From Melastoma dodecandrum (taxonomy: Eukaryota; Streptophyta; Magnoliopsida; Myrtales; Melastomataceae): a stretch of 64,000 nt of DNA. The stretch lies in NCBI GenBank assembly GCA_029817715.1, contig JARUPY010000605.1, positions 2,294,001 through 2,358,000 on the forward strand, given 5' to 3'. The notes beneath the pieces are model-generated. The model saw nothing but the letters and a program-made list of their open reading frames with translations, did no database searches and was not told where the DNA came from. Positions 35,535-46,300 of this stretch are shown in pieces. The position numbers and the translations under genes were made by a program. How positions within the stretch are numbered: the stretch's first letter is position 1; every line of letters begins with the position of its first letter.

Positions 35535-36175
35535 GTGACACGCGGCACTATGCTCACGTCGACTGCCTCAGGACTATGTGAAGAACCGGTACCACACCCA
35601 GAAGGACGGTGCTATTCTTGTTGCATCGATTCCACAGACCAAGGAGCACATCCTGTTGGCAAAGAAACTCATTTCGTGATCTGCCCTGTTGATTTTGCAG
35701 CCCCTGATGTAACATCAACTGCAAACGGACCACATATTCTTGTTTGCAGTTGAAGACGTGTTTACTATTGCTGGTCGTGGAACCGTGGCCACCGGTAGAG
35801 TTGAGAGGGGCAGAATTAGAGTTGGAGAGACCGACGATATTGTAGGAATGAGTCAGATGAGGAGCACCACGGTCACAGGTTCAAATGTTCCAAAAGGCCC
35901 TTGATGAGGCAATGGCTGTGGATAAAGCTGGTTTGCTGCTTAGAGGCATTCAAAAGATGGACATCCCGAGAGGGATGGTATTGTCAAAGCCTGGATCAAT
36001 CATTAACTCAGGTACAAAGTTTGCCACGATCGATCAAGTCCTGAAGAAGAAAGAGGGTGGCATTATCCTATCTTTGTATGCAACACTTTTACGCCCAGAC
36101 CACAGATATGACCGGAAGGGTGGATTCCATAATGTATGAGATAAAGATGATTTCCAAACGCTCTGTGACACTTAG
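35535..36175 (+). pseudogene. TUFA: Plastid-type elongation factor Tu pseudogene
   Basis: Fragments of EF-Tu in order across several frames: RHYAHVDCL, DYVKN, DGAILVASIPQTKEHILLAKK, then a jump of roughly 100 residues to [59 protein letters not shown] and VLKKKEGG. The match is to bacterial/plastid EF-Tu. Frameshifts, an in-frame stop and the missing centre show it is dead. No introns separate the parts, so a processed copy or an old fragment are both possible. Confidence 0.8.
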
Positions 36176-36604
36176 ATCTGCACATCTTAAAGGTCTTGGC
36201 GTATATAATAGTCAAAATTTATATTTTTATTTTCACTATTGGATAAATCATTCTGATTTTCATTCGGTAGTCGCGTCTATAAGTACCTGTAGGGAGATGT
36301 AGTTTTAGTGGGCCTAACTTATTCGATCGTCGTATGTTGCAAGTTCTGGCGACTGTACTCTGCGGGATGCATTGTATGAATTTCTTAAACCGAACGAGAA
36401 AACTCTCAATGTAAAAAGAATTCACAAGCAGTGATTGCTTGAAAAACCGAACCACCGAAAATTCAAACTTTCAAAGCAGTAATTGCATGGAAAACCAAAC
36501 CACCAGCAAGAGAAAATAAGCTCCCCTGAAGCCAGTTGAATATTTCCCCAATAAATGCCATCGACTTCGAGTCCTCTCTATTCCTTTGTTACGCTCCGAG
36601 GAAT

Positions 36605-36929
36605 ATGGCTTCCGGAAAAGCTTGTGGGATGCTCCTGCTCCTCGCGTGCGGTGAGTCACTGTATCATTATCGATACGAGGTCCTTCGCTTGATTCCGATG
36701 CTAATGAGTTTCGTGTTGCATTATTGCGAGCGGTTCAGCTGCGTCGATACTGTTGGGGAATCTGGCAGTTGGGGTAGTCGATCCTTGTCCTCTGGTCTGC
36801 CTTGACGTGTCTTACGTGACATGCCCATCTTCTGGCAATCAGCAGCTGAGCCCGAGTTGCAACTGCTGCCACCTTCAGAAGGGCTGCATCCTTCACCTTA
36901 GCGATGGCTCCACCGTCACCTGCAGCTGA
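36605..36929 (+). CDS. Potato type II proteinase inhibitor, copy B
   Basis: Exons 36605-36650 and 36739-36929 join in phase (TGC G|CT) to 78 aa. The signal peptide MASGKACGMLLLLACG is followed by a longer linker (ILLGNLAVGVVD) and the PI-II domain with eight cysteines (PCPLVCLDV, VTCPSSGNQ, SCNCCHLQKGC, VTCS). The inferred P1 is Leu. It is the most diverged of the three copies. A weak TATA-like ATAAATG lies near 36551, and AATAAA is at 37031. A single continuous frame through the intron (36536-36805) is not the real gene. Confidence 0.85.
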
Positions 36930-37475
36930 AAGTTAGAAATTCCTAGTCTGCTGTCAGGACACTCCCGTTATGTATTGCTACTGTCTGTAACCTGGCTTCA
37001 ATCGGTGTCCCGGGGACTCTGAATATAGATAATAAAACTGTGACGACTGAACGCCGGTAAATTTGACATGGAGTAAACCGAGCTCGACGACACTAAAAAA
37101 AAAAATTCTTAGCCATAGAATTAGCGTCAATTGAGATTGTAAAAATTGATTGCATACTTTTCCAATCTCTTTAAACCAAACACTGCAGAAAAGTCTGACC
37201 TTTTGTTTAGACGAAAATTACATAAGTGGGGTGTCTGCGCGCTCGTGATAGTGCATTTTGCGGTCGAAATTCAATCTTAAACGTGTGAAATCAATAGCGA
37301 GTTTTTTAATGCAGATGAATCTGGATATCCTCAAAAACTCATACTTGCCGTGGATGAAATCATTTCTCTTGTTTGAAAAATCGTTTCAGTGGATTCAAAC
37401 TTTGAGAGCCGTAATTGCTTAAAAACCTGACCACTACCAAGAAAAGAAAATGGCATCCTGTTGAATATTTTCGCC

Positions 37476-37483
37476 TATAAATG
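37476..37483 (+). promoter_or_regulatory. TATA box of inhibitor copy C
   Basis: TATAAATG about 50 bases upstream of the ATG at 37529; the matching region of copy A (about 34110) lacks these bases. Confidence 0.6.
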
Positions 37484-37528
37484 CGTCGGCTTTGGGACGA
37501 CACTAATCCATCCTGAAGCTCAAGGAAG

Positions 37529-37844
37529 ATGGCGACCGGCAAAGCTTGTGGGATTCTGCTGCTCCTCGTATGCAGTAAGTTCCTTGTCCTTCATTAATCT
37601 GATTTCCCTTATTCGATCCCAATGTTGAAGAATTTTGTGTTGTGTTATTCCGATCTATTCAGGTGTGATGATACTTGGAGAGAATACTATCGCCAAGGCT
37701 TGTCCCCAGTACTGCCTTGACGTATCGTACATGACTTGCCCTTCTTCCGGTGATCAGCAGCTGAGCCCGAGTTGCAACTGCTGCCTTGCCCCGAAGGGCT
37801 GCACCCTTCACCTTAGCGACGGTTCCAGCATTACTTGCAGCTGA
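37529..37844 (+). CDS. Potato type II proteinase inhibitor, copy C
   Basis: Exons 37529-37574 and 37663-37844 join in phase to 75 aa, nearly identical to copy A including intron and flanks. The signal peptide MATGKACGILLLLVCS precedes the eight-cysteine PI-II domain (KACPQYCLDV, MTCPSSGDQQ, SCNCCLAPKGC, ITCS). The inferred P1 residue is Gln (CPQ-YC) rather than Leu, so target specificity may differ from copy A. AATAAA at 37962. Confidence 0.88.
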
Positions 37845-38046
37845 AAGTTCGCTCGAACCTATGTGAAAATCCTAGTTTGCTGTCAGCGAACTCCTGTTCT
37901 GTAATGCTAAAGTGTATGTGAGAACCGGCTCCAATCGGGGCCAGGGACACGAAATACAGATAATAAAAATGTGGTGACCAACTCCTGTTAATTTGATACA
38001 TGAACGAGTGATGTGCGTGTCGGGTTTTTGATCATACTGATCCATT

Positions 38047-38378
38047 ATGCATGTGGAAGAGGCTACTTTAGCTGACAGAAGATTTTGCTGCTTGTTTCTC
38101 CCAAGATTTAACGTAAGAACATCCTGCAAGAAAATCGTAGAGTTTCTCGTGGGGAATGAATCCGAGTCATCTTTCTCCTCTTTGTTCTGGGGTGAACCCT
38201 CCCTGGCCGCAGCTCAGGCAGCTCTTCATCCCGAATCCTTGACAACCGAAGCACTTTCAAACCCGTATGTACAAAAGGTCAACAAACTGCATCCATCCAC
38301 TAGACTATTCTCAAGGATCCGATCGAACTTACTTCCATCTCTGAAGATGTCCCCGTCCTTCTTGTTCTTCCATGTCCC
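38047..38378 (+). pseudogene. Relic of an unidentified gene, copy C, cut by the Tat element
   Basis: Counterpart of 34668-34880 within the duplicated segment (RTSCKKIVEF, EPSLAAAQAALHPESL), continuing past the copy A homology to about 38373, where the Tat LTR begins. The open frame runs a few residues into the LTR, so its stop is supplied by the transposon. Family unknown. Confidence 0.4.
38374..38378. other. Target site duplication, left of Tat element
   Basis: GTCCC directly before the LTR; the same five bases follow the 3' LTR at 51256-51260. Confidence 0.9.
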
Positions 38379-39336
38379 TGTTGACATGGCAATTAATTTT
38401 GGGCCTGGGTTTAGAACAGAAACCCAGTAATCCCTCAAGTCATACTCCGAGTCAGCCCAAGATACAGTTGTCTAGGCCGACTCATGACGAAGTCGACTAG
38501 GTCGACTCATGACGAAGTCGACTAGGTCGACTTATGAACGGGGTCGACTAGGTCGACTCACAATGAAGGAGTATGGTGATCAAAGACAACCAAGATGACT
38601 CAACAGTAGCTAGGCCTACTAGTAGGGCCAAGTCAACGGAATTCTGGATAAGTCGACCAAGTCGGTCGTAGTCTGTACAGTCAAGTCGACAGGGTTGGAA
38701 TAAATTTATCACATTTGTTAAGGATCGTAACTGATCCTATTATCCAGGAACGTGATCCCAAAGATCAAGGAGGTTGTTCAAACACTCCCACGATGTTAGG
38801 GATCACGATCTGCAACACGATCTATCTGTTACGTGTTAAACACGTACAAATCCTCTATAAATAGCAAAGGAATATTTCAAGACAAAGGGTACGACCACAC
38901 ACAGCCAAAACACTGAAGTTTGTTCGTCAACTTTAGGAAATTAGATACCTCGACCCGGTTTGTAGGTCAACCTCCCTCCGCCAGCAGAGTGAGCTCGCAG
39001 GGCCTTTGCCGTCAACCCCCTCCAGCGACACCACCGACGGAGTGAGCTCGTAGGGCCTTCGTCACAGCCTCCCGCCAGCGACCACCACCGACGGAGCGAG
39101 CTTCTAAGGCCTTTGTCACAAGTTCTTCATCGTCACGGATTTCCACATCGTCATCAATACTTGCGCTCTTTTTCCATTTTTTAATGGCTGTAAGCCCTGT
39201 TCCCTTTATTCATTAAGATTGTAAGACTTGCATTTGATTTCAATAAAATTGTGCATCTTCTTACTGGCGACCACAATATAACTACCGTGAGTCCATTGCC
39301 AAATATTTCCAACGTGATCCGTTTCGTGCGTGAACA
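38379..39336 (+). repeat. 5' LTR of the Tat element
   Basis: 958 bp, TGTTGACATGG...GTGAACA. It has 25-base GTCGAC-rich repeats near 38471-38560 (one unit fewer than the 3' LTR), TATAAATAG at 38856, and three imperfect repeats of GAGTGAGCTCG...GGCCTT near 38985-39125. Confidence 0.95.
38856..38864 (+). promoter_or_regulatory. TATA box of the Tat 5' LTR
   Basis: TATAAATAG, 480 bases before the LTR end; repeated in the 3' LTR at 50775. Confidence 0.7.
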
Positions 39337-39342
39337 CGTTTT

Positions 39343-39360
39343 TGGCGACCACAGTGGGAG
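39343..39360 (+). other. Primer binding site of the Tat element
   Basis: TGGCGACCACAGTGGGAG, six bases past the LTR end and just before the gag ATG. The TGG start fits a tRNA CCA end; a tRNA-Arg primer is likely from related elements but was not confirmed. Confidence 0.65.
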
Positions 39361-39363
39361 AAC

Positions 39364-42300
39364 ATGCCGAGAAATACTCGAAGTACCACTCAGAATCCCT
39401 TAGATGGGGAAAACCAGGAGCTTCCTCCGGGAATGAACTTGGAAGCGCCAGCCCTAGGAGGCCAGGCAGCTACGAACCAGTCCGCTTTTGATTCACATGC
39501 CCAAGCGCCAGCCCTAGGAGGCCAGGCAGCTACGAACCAGTCCGCTTTTGATTCACATGCCCCGTCTGAATTTATTTCGAGACTGGAGTTCCACAAGGAA
39601 TTGGGGAGTGTGCGTCGGGATTTGACCGATATGAAGGGCATCCTAATGGATGTCCAAACTCTAATAGGGCGTCTTTCTGGCCCGAGAGACGAGGAAAGAG
39701 TAAGACCTCGTATGAGAGAGGCCCCATTTAGGGAGTCTATGTTCATGGCAGACGCTCGTCGGACTACTCAAGGGCCACGTAACGTGACTTTTGAGCGATC
39801 CGACATAAGGACAAATACTCTATTCGAACCTGGGAATTTGGTTCCCCCTAGTCGACCCTCTTCTTCACGTAATCAACCGACGAATACGTATTGGAATGAG
39901 GCAGAGGACTTTCAAGAGGAAACGGATCTAGGGGAGAATTTTATTCCGTCTCATCGCCCTGGAAAAGAACCTGTAATCGACGCAACTGGAGACCCCTATG
40001 GGCTTGGATCCCGAGGTGGAAACTTTCGGGAAGAGCCTTCTTTCTACACGAGGAATCCAGCGAGTCAGACAGTGGGGGAAAGATCTCCGTACAGCCCGAT
40101 AAGGTCGACTCGACCTACAGCGCAGGCCCCAGTAGGCGGTGTACCCCCAGACCTGAGGGAGGCCATAACTCAGGTTATAGAGCAAGTCGTCCCCGGAATA
40201 GCTCGGCGAGACGACGCCTGTTTGTACAGGTCTCCCTATCCTACGTATGTCGACAGGGATTTCCCTTTACCTAGAGGTTATAAGGTGCCCGACTTTACAC
40301 GTTTTTCGGGTGAAGATGAAATGACCCCACTCGAGCATGTCGCTCGCTTCACTCACCAACTTGGTGAGGCGGCTGGGAACGACTTTTGGAAACTGAAGCT
40401 CTTCCCTAACTCGTTAACAGGGGATGCCTTTACGTGGTATGCGAGTTTGCCGCCAGGGTCAATAGCCTCGTGGACTCAGATGCAATCTATGTTCGTTAAG
40501 ACCTTTGCTCGACTGGACGCCCCCATGTCGATGTTTGAGGTAATGCGCCTTAAGCAGGCTAACGGAGAACACCCAGGGCAGTTTCTAATGAAACTCAGGA
40601 AGGCCCTACTACGGTGTAGCCCCCCCATACCGGAGAAGGATCAATTACTTCTCGCATTAAATGCGTTGACTATTCCGTTCCGGAAAAAGCTGCAGGGCGA
40701 GCGCTTTGCTGACCTGTATGACTTAGCAAGGAGGGCCGCAGAGTATTATCAGCTTCTTACAGAGGAAGCCCAGCTGACTCGAGCCTACCAAGTCGACACT
40801 TATGAAGTCGACGTGGCGGAATTTGTCAAGGGGGAGTCGACTATATGCGACCCCCTGGCTAAGAAAAATTCCAAAGCTAAGGCATCCCAAAAGAATGCCG
40901 AAGAAAGAAAATATTCTTTCGACACAGATAAAGTCGACGCTATATTCGACTGGCTTCATCAAAGGAAAAGGATTAGGCTTAAGCCCGGCCATCGAGTTCC
41001 CCAGAGAGAGAGGGAAAAGAATAGGAATTACTGCAAGTGGCATGGGTCTTTCACCCATGCTACCAAGGACTGTTTGTCCTTTAGAAATATCATACAGGAT
41101 TTAATAGAGTCTAAAGAGCTCCGTTTTCCTGAAGTTGACGAAGTCGCCGTGGTGGATAATAATCCATTCGGGGATGAAGTCGCTATTCATACGTTTGACA
41201 TATTTGACGCTGAGGTTAATCTCTTAGAAGTTATTAACGACTCTGTTGTACCCTCGCAGGACGTACAAGCAACCGGCGAGACTTTGGTGGCCAATGCCCT
41301 CATGAAGCGACTAGCTGAGCGTGGGGTCTTCATTCTGCCCAAAGGAAGGGAGAAGTGGCTATGCCACTGGCACTTGAACGACACTCACACTACGGATCGG
41401 TGCCACACGTTCAAGAAGTATCTACTGGACAGCAAAACGGAGGAGTGGTACGACTTGACCCCGTTCGAAGAAGCAGCAATGTCACTCAATACTCCCCAAG
41501 GATCTTCTCACGCCTTCAAAAGCCCTCCTAGCGCAGATCGCCGATTAGCCTCGCGAGGTGGAAGAGGAGGCCCCCAGGGTCACAAGGGCAATGGAGAGGC
41601 AGTCGCCCGGGGAACAGAACGCCCGGCACGGCGACTGGAGTTCATAGACTCGTCTGGTCAAAGGGTCATCAAACAGGGGTACACTAGAACTACCCCTGTC
41701 AAGGAGACCAAGCCGGTAGCGGAACACAAGGGAGATGACCAACCTCAGCAGGCCATGAATCGCAGACCCCGTTATGCGTCGCAGACAGTCGATCCTCAGG
41801 AACTACGGAGGGGGCCACCCATCGCCCAATTCCTAGACGAAAAGCTGCTGTGCCAAAAGTGCAAGCTGATCGCTCACAACCGCATACTCATTACCCAGCT
41901 CTGCACAGCATGCTGCGTTAGCTACTTCTTGCGGCTCGTCGACTTATCCGCAAAAGGGGAGATGCTCGTGAAGGCAGCCCGTCCTGAGGGCTCAGGTAAC
42001 TCGAACCTTAACAAGCCCTCGAATAGGCCAGCAGATAACCCTGTGCAGGTAGGATATGACCCAGCCGACGGAAGGTTTGTGGAGGTGAGTCGACTTCCCT
42101 TTGGTTCTAAGAAACCAAGATTTGTCAAAGCGCCTAACCCTTCGTCTCAATGGCAGAAGGCGGAAAGAAAGATTACGCTTCCCGTGAGGGCTCAAAAGAG
42201 AAAAGAAAGGCGTCTAAGTCACGCCCAGAAAAAGCCAAGAATGACCCCTGTGATGCCATCCTTTGGCGGGAACCACGCCACAGGGAAACAAGTCGCAGAG

Positions 42301-43329
42301 CCCGAGCGGGTCGAGTCTACTGATTACTCGGAAGACCCAGGCTCGAGTTTCGACTACACTCCTCTACGAGGAGATAAGCCCTGCGACTTCGATGCAGAGC
42401 AACGGCCCCTCGTGGGCTGTAACGTTCTTACCCTCCCTGCGGAGTTCGCCTGCAACAACAAGCCGGAGGCACCGGAAGGTAAAACTCTCGACTCTAGAGT
42501 CACTACATTTCCTTCTGGCTTCCCTCTGCACTGGTTGAGGAAACCATCAGATCGTATGAAACAGCATATGCATTCGCTGTATATCTCAGCCACCTTTGAT
42601 GGTGTCTTAGTGGGTCGAGTCTTAATAGACAATGGCGCCACTGTCAATGTTCTTCCCCTCGCCAAGTTTAGATTACTTGGGTACAAGCCTAGCGAGTTGG
42701 TGCGAACCGACGTAGCTGTAAGTGGCTTCAATGGGAGAAAATCCGAGTGCCTGGGTATATGCTCCGTGCGCCTAGGCGTCGGGAGACACGAGCAGGAAAC
42801 TGCTTTCTTTGTAATCGATATAGCCCCTTCATTTAATGCGCTTTTAGGACGCGATTGGCTTCATAAGGCCGCCGCGATTCCATCTACTTTGCATAGGGAG
42901 TTAATCCTATGGCTTGACTCCGAAATAGAAATCGTTAAGGCTGATGAATACTCCTGTTGTGACAAGGGTATTTTGCATGCAGAGACGTGTAAGACAGTCA
43001 AGGACCTTACTCTGGACCAGCGCTACAAGCTGGGAGACCCCACAGTCGGACCCTTAGGTGAACCTTCAGGGAAGTTCGACTTCATCGTGAGCTATGGCAC
43101 CTCTCACCCCAAGCCTGACGAAGGACCGATTGTGCCAACAGGATGGGGGCCCGACTTCACAGACAAAGACATAGACGAGGTCCTGCAGAAGGTAGTCACG
43201 ACTAAAGATGGAGGCGAAACGAACAACAACCCAAGCGACGACCAGGGAGAAGCGCCTAAGAGCCAAGAGAGCACTGCGACGGAGTTGGAGCCCGATAGAC
43301 TCCTACATGAAGGGATGTATGGACAGTGA
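39364..43329 (+). CDS. Tat gag-protease polyprotein (1321 aa)
   Basis: Intact frame starting right behind the primer binding site. The gag core is near residues 325-440 (LFPNSLTGDAFTWYASLP). Two Cys/His knuckle-like motifs follow (CKWHGSFTHATKDC, CHWHLNDTHTTDRC). The aspartic protease motif is DNGATVNVLP near residue 1089, followed by LLGRDWLH. The N-terminus holds a 60-base in-frame tandem duplication. It makes capsid and protease. The frame overlaps the pol frame by 122 bases, with pol in the +1 frame. Confidence 0.92.
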   Translation: MPRNTRSTTQNPLDGENQELPPGMNLEAPALGGQAATNQSAFDSHAQAPALGGQAATNQSAFDSHAPSEFISRLEFHKELGSVRRDLTDMKGILMDVQTLIGRLSGPRDEERVRPRMREAPFRESMFMADARRTTQGPRNVTFERSDIRTNTLFEPGNLVPPSRPSSSRNQPTNTYWNEAEDFQEETDLGENFIPSHRPGKEPVIDATGDPYGLGSRGGNFREEPSFYTRNPASQTVGERSPYSPIRSTRPTAQAPVGGVPPDLREAITQVIEQVVPGIARRDDACLYRSPYPTYVDRDFPLPRGYKVPDFTRFSGEDEMTPLEHVARFTHQLGEAAGNDFWKLKLFPNSLTGDAFTWYASLPPGSIASWTQMQSMFVKTFARLDAPMSMFEVMRLKQANGEHPGQFLMKLRKALLRCSPPIPEKDQLLLALNALTIPFRKKLQGERFADLYDLARRAAEYYQLLTEEAQLTRAYQVDTYEVDVAEFVKGESTICDPLAKKNSKAKASQKNAEERKYSFDTDKVDAIFDWLHQRKRIRLKPGHRVPQREREKNRNYCKWHGSFTHATKDCLSFRNIIQDLIESKELRFPEVDEVAVVDNNPFGDEVAIHTFDIFDAEVNLLEVINDSVVPSQDVQATGETLVANALMKRLAERGVFILPKGREKWLCHWHLNDTHTTDRCHTFKKYLLDSKTEEWYDLTPFEEAAMSLNTPQGSSHAFKSPPSADRRLASRGGRGGPQGHKGNGEAVARGTERPARRLEFIDSSGQRVIKQGYTRTTPVKETKPVAEHKGDDQPQQAMNRRPRYASQTVDPQELRRGPPIAQFLDEKLLCQKCKLIAHNRILITQLCTACCVSYFLRLVDLSAKGEMLVKAARPEGSGNSNLNKPSNRPADNPVQVGYDPADGRFVEVSRLPFGSKKPRFVKAPNPSSQWQKAERKITLPVRAQKRKERRLSHAQKKPRMTPVMPSFGGNHATGKQVAEPERVESTDYSEDPGSSFDYTPLRGDKPCDFDAEQRPLVGCNVLTLPAEFACNNKPEAPEGKTLDSRVTTFPSGFPLHWLRKPSDRMKQHMHSLYISATFDGVLVGRVLIDNGATVNVLPLAKFRLLGYKPSELVRTDVAVSGFNGRKSECLGICSVRLGVGRHEQETAFFVIDIAPSFNALLGRDWLHKAAAIPSTLHRELILWLDSEIEIVKADEYSCCDKGILHAETCKTVKDLTLDQRYKLGDPTVGPLGEPSGKFDFIVSYGTSHPKPDEGPIVPTGWGPDFTDKDIDEVLQKVVTTKDGGETNNNPSDDQGEAPKSQESTATELEPDRLLHEGMYGQ
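39443..39562 (+). repeat. 60-bp in-frame tandem duplication in gag
   Basis: AAGCGCCAGCCCTAGGAGG begins at 39443 and again at 39503; the unit encodes QAPALGGQAATNQSAFDSHA twice, with only the first residue differing. Confidence 0.95.
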
Positions 43330-46300
43330 GGAGAAAGGTCATGCAGTCGCTGATATCCTACAGCGACTTCAGAAGCATGTTAGGACGACTAGGAAAGTAG
43401 GATGCCAGATAGGCAACGTCGATTTCGAAATTAGGCCATGTAATAACGTGGACACCAATTTAGGTGGTGTCCAGAGTCGTGAGTCACTGATGATGCCATG
43501 TGACTCACTCGTAGGCGTCAATTTAGGCGAGGCATCGAGCCCTCGAATTGTTTTTATCAGTTCCTCGATGAATAAAGAACTTTTCCATTCTATCAAAGCT
43601 ACTCTAGAAGAGTTTAAAGATTGTTTCGCTTGGGATTACACTGAGATGCCTGGCCTAGATCGCCGACTTGTGGAACACAAGTTACCAATCAAAACAGGAT
43701 TTAAACCAGTCCAACAGGCGCCGAGGAGAATGACTCATGAAGTCACTCAAGCAGTATTTGAGGAAGTCAAAAAGCTCTTTAAAGCCGGATATATAAGGAC
43801 ATCGAGGTACACCGAATGGATATCCAGTATAGTTCCTGTCATTAAAAAGAATGGTAAGATTAGGGTTTGCATCGACTTTAGAGACTTGAATCGTGCCACT
43901 CCAAAAGATGAGTACCCTATGCCCATCGCAGATGATTTAGTCGACAAGACTGCAGGGCACCAAATTATGTCCTTCATGGATGGTTTCTCAGGATATAACC
44001 AAATCTTCCTAGCCGAGGATGATATCCATAAAACTGCGTTCAGATGTCCCTTAGGCATTTTCGAATGGGTAGTCATGCCATTCGGACTCAAAAACGCTGG
44101 GGCAACCTACCAACGGGCCATGAACGCTATATTTGATGCCTTAATTAGCAAAACGGTCGAAGTATACATAGACGATATAGTAGTCAAGTCGCGAGATGAG
44201 AAGTCACATGTTAATGACCTTAGAAATGCTTTCATTCAAATGAGAAAGCATCAACTCAAATTAAACCCTCTCAAATGTGCCTTCGGAGTCAGAGCAGGAC
44301 ATTTCCTAGGGTTCCTAGTTCATCAACGTGGTATAGAAGTCGACCAGAACAAAGTGAACGCCATTCAAAGATTGAACCCTCCGAGTAATAAGAAGCAGTT
44401 ACAGGCTTTCTTAGGAAGGGTCAATTATCTAAGGCGATTTATTGGTAACGTCGCTGGACGGACAGAAGTTTTCTCGACCTTACTAAAGGCAAAGGGAAAT
44501 TTTGTGTGGAGCGACAAACACCAAAAAGCATTTGAAGGCTTAAAGGAGTACTTAATGAAACCGCCTGTGCTTGCCCCTCCTCGGATAGGAAAGCCTTATC
44601 TGCTTTACGTGGCAGCGACTGAATCAGTCATCGGTGCCATGTTAGCCCAAGAGACAGAGGACAAAACTGAGAGAGCAGTCTACTATCTGTCAAGACAACT
44701 AACTGCTACAGAAAAGCGCTATACAATTAAGGAGAAGTTATGCCTGTCAGTTTTTTATGCTGTTAAGAAGCTGAGACATTATATCGGATCCCAAGAGGTT
44801 CATGTTATTGCCAAGTCCCCAGTCATAAAATACTTTTTCGAAAGTCCCCTATTGACCGGAAGAATTAGTAAATGGAGCTTGGTCCTATCCGCATACGATC
44901 TGCGTTTCAAACCTCAACAGTCGGTGAAAGGGCAGGCCTTAGCCGATTTCTTAGTGAACCACGATCCATCTACATCAATCGATCAAGAGGAATTCCTTGA
45001 GGATGTCTGGCAAGCTTGGTTTGATGGATCTTCGGCGAAATCCGGCGTAGGCATAGGCCTCCACGTACTTTCGCCACTAGGAAAGGACGTTCGCCTAGCA
45101 TATCGTCTGTCGGCAACTCATACAAACAATGCGACTGAGTACGAAGCGTTGATCACGCTCTTGAAGGAGTTATTAGCCTTGGGAGCCAGGAAAGCCAGAG
45201 TAATGGGAGACTCTCAACTGGTTATTAACCAGATGAACGGCGACTCTCTATGTCAAGAGAAACTCGCACCCTATCATCAAGTCGCTCGAAGGCTAGTCGA
45301 GCGATTCGAAGTAATTACTTTCCTTTTTGTAGGCCGGGAGGAAAACACAATCGCTAACGACCTAGCCCAAAAGGCTTCAGGATACAAGGCCAAAAGGGGA
45401 AGCGATTGTATCCCAGAAATAGCTTCCCACTTAGCTCCCCAAGGCGACGCGTTCACTCTGAATATAATGACAAGCGATAAAGATTGGAGGAGACCAATCA
45501 CCGACTTCCTCTCTGACCCAACACAAAAGGCGAGCCAAAGAATCAAGACTCAGGCTTTGTCGTACACTCTTATAGATGGGGTACTTTATAGAAAGACCAA
45601 AGAAGGAGTCCTACTAAGATGCGTCGATTTAGACGAAGCGACCCCAATTATGTTGGAGACTCACCAGGGTTTATGCGGGTCTCACCAATCTGGCACCAAA
45701 ATGTCTTGGACTATCCAAAGACATGGTTTTTACTGGCCATCAATGCTAAAGAATTGCATAGAAATGGCTAGGGGGTGCCAAGAGTGTCAAAAACATGGTC
45801 CGGTGACAAGGGCCCCAGCGTCCGATTTAGTCTCAGTCATCAAGTCTTGGCCGTTTAGGTCTTGGGCTTTAGATATAATCGGGGAGATTCACCCACACTC
45901 GAGTAAAGGCGATGCCTACATTCTAGTCGCTACTGACTACTTTACCAAGTGGGTCGAGGCTCAAGTATACCGGAAAATTGATCACAAAGAGGTGATCGAT
46001 TTTCTCAGATCCTCCATCATTTATAGATTTGGGATTCCCCAGAATATCGTAGTAGATAATGGCACCGTTTTCAATAATGAGAAGGTGCGTGAATTCGCTG
46101 CTGAATTTAGCTTTTCAATCACTAATTCGACACCTTATTACCCCCAGTCGAATGGACAAGCTGAAGCTACTAATAAGCTCATAAAGAATAACATTCAGAA
46201 AATGGTTGGTGCAAATCCAAGAAAATGGCACGAACTATTACAGGACACCTTGTGGGCTCTAAGAGTCACCAAGAGAGACAGCACAGGAGAAGCCCCTTTT

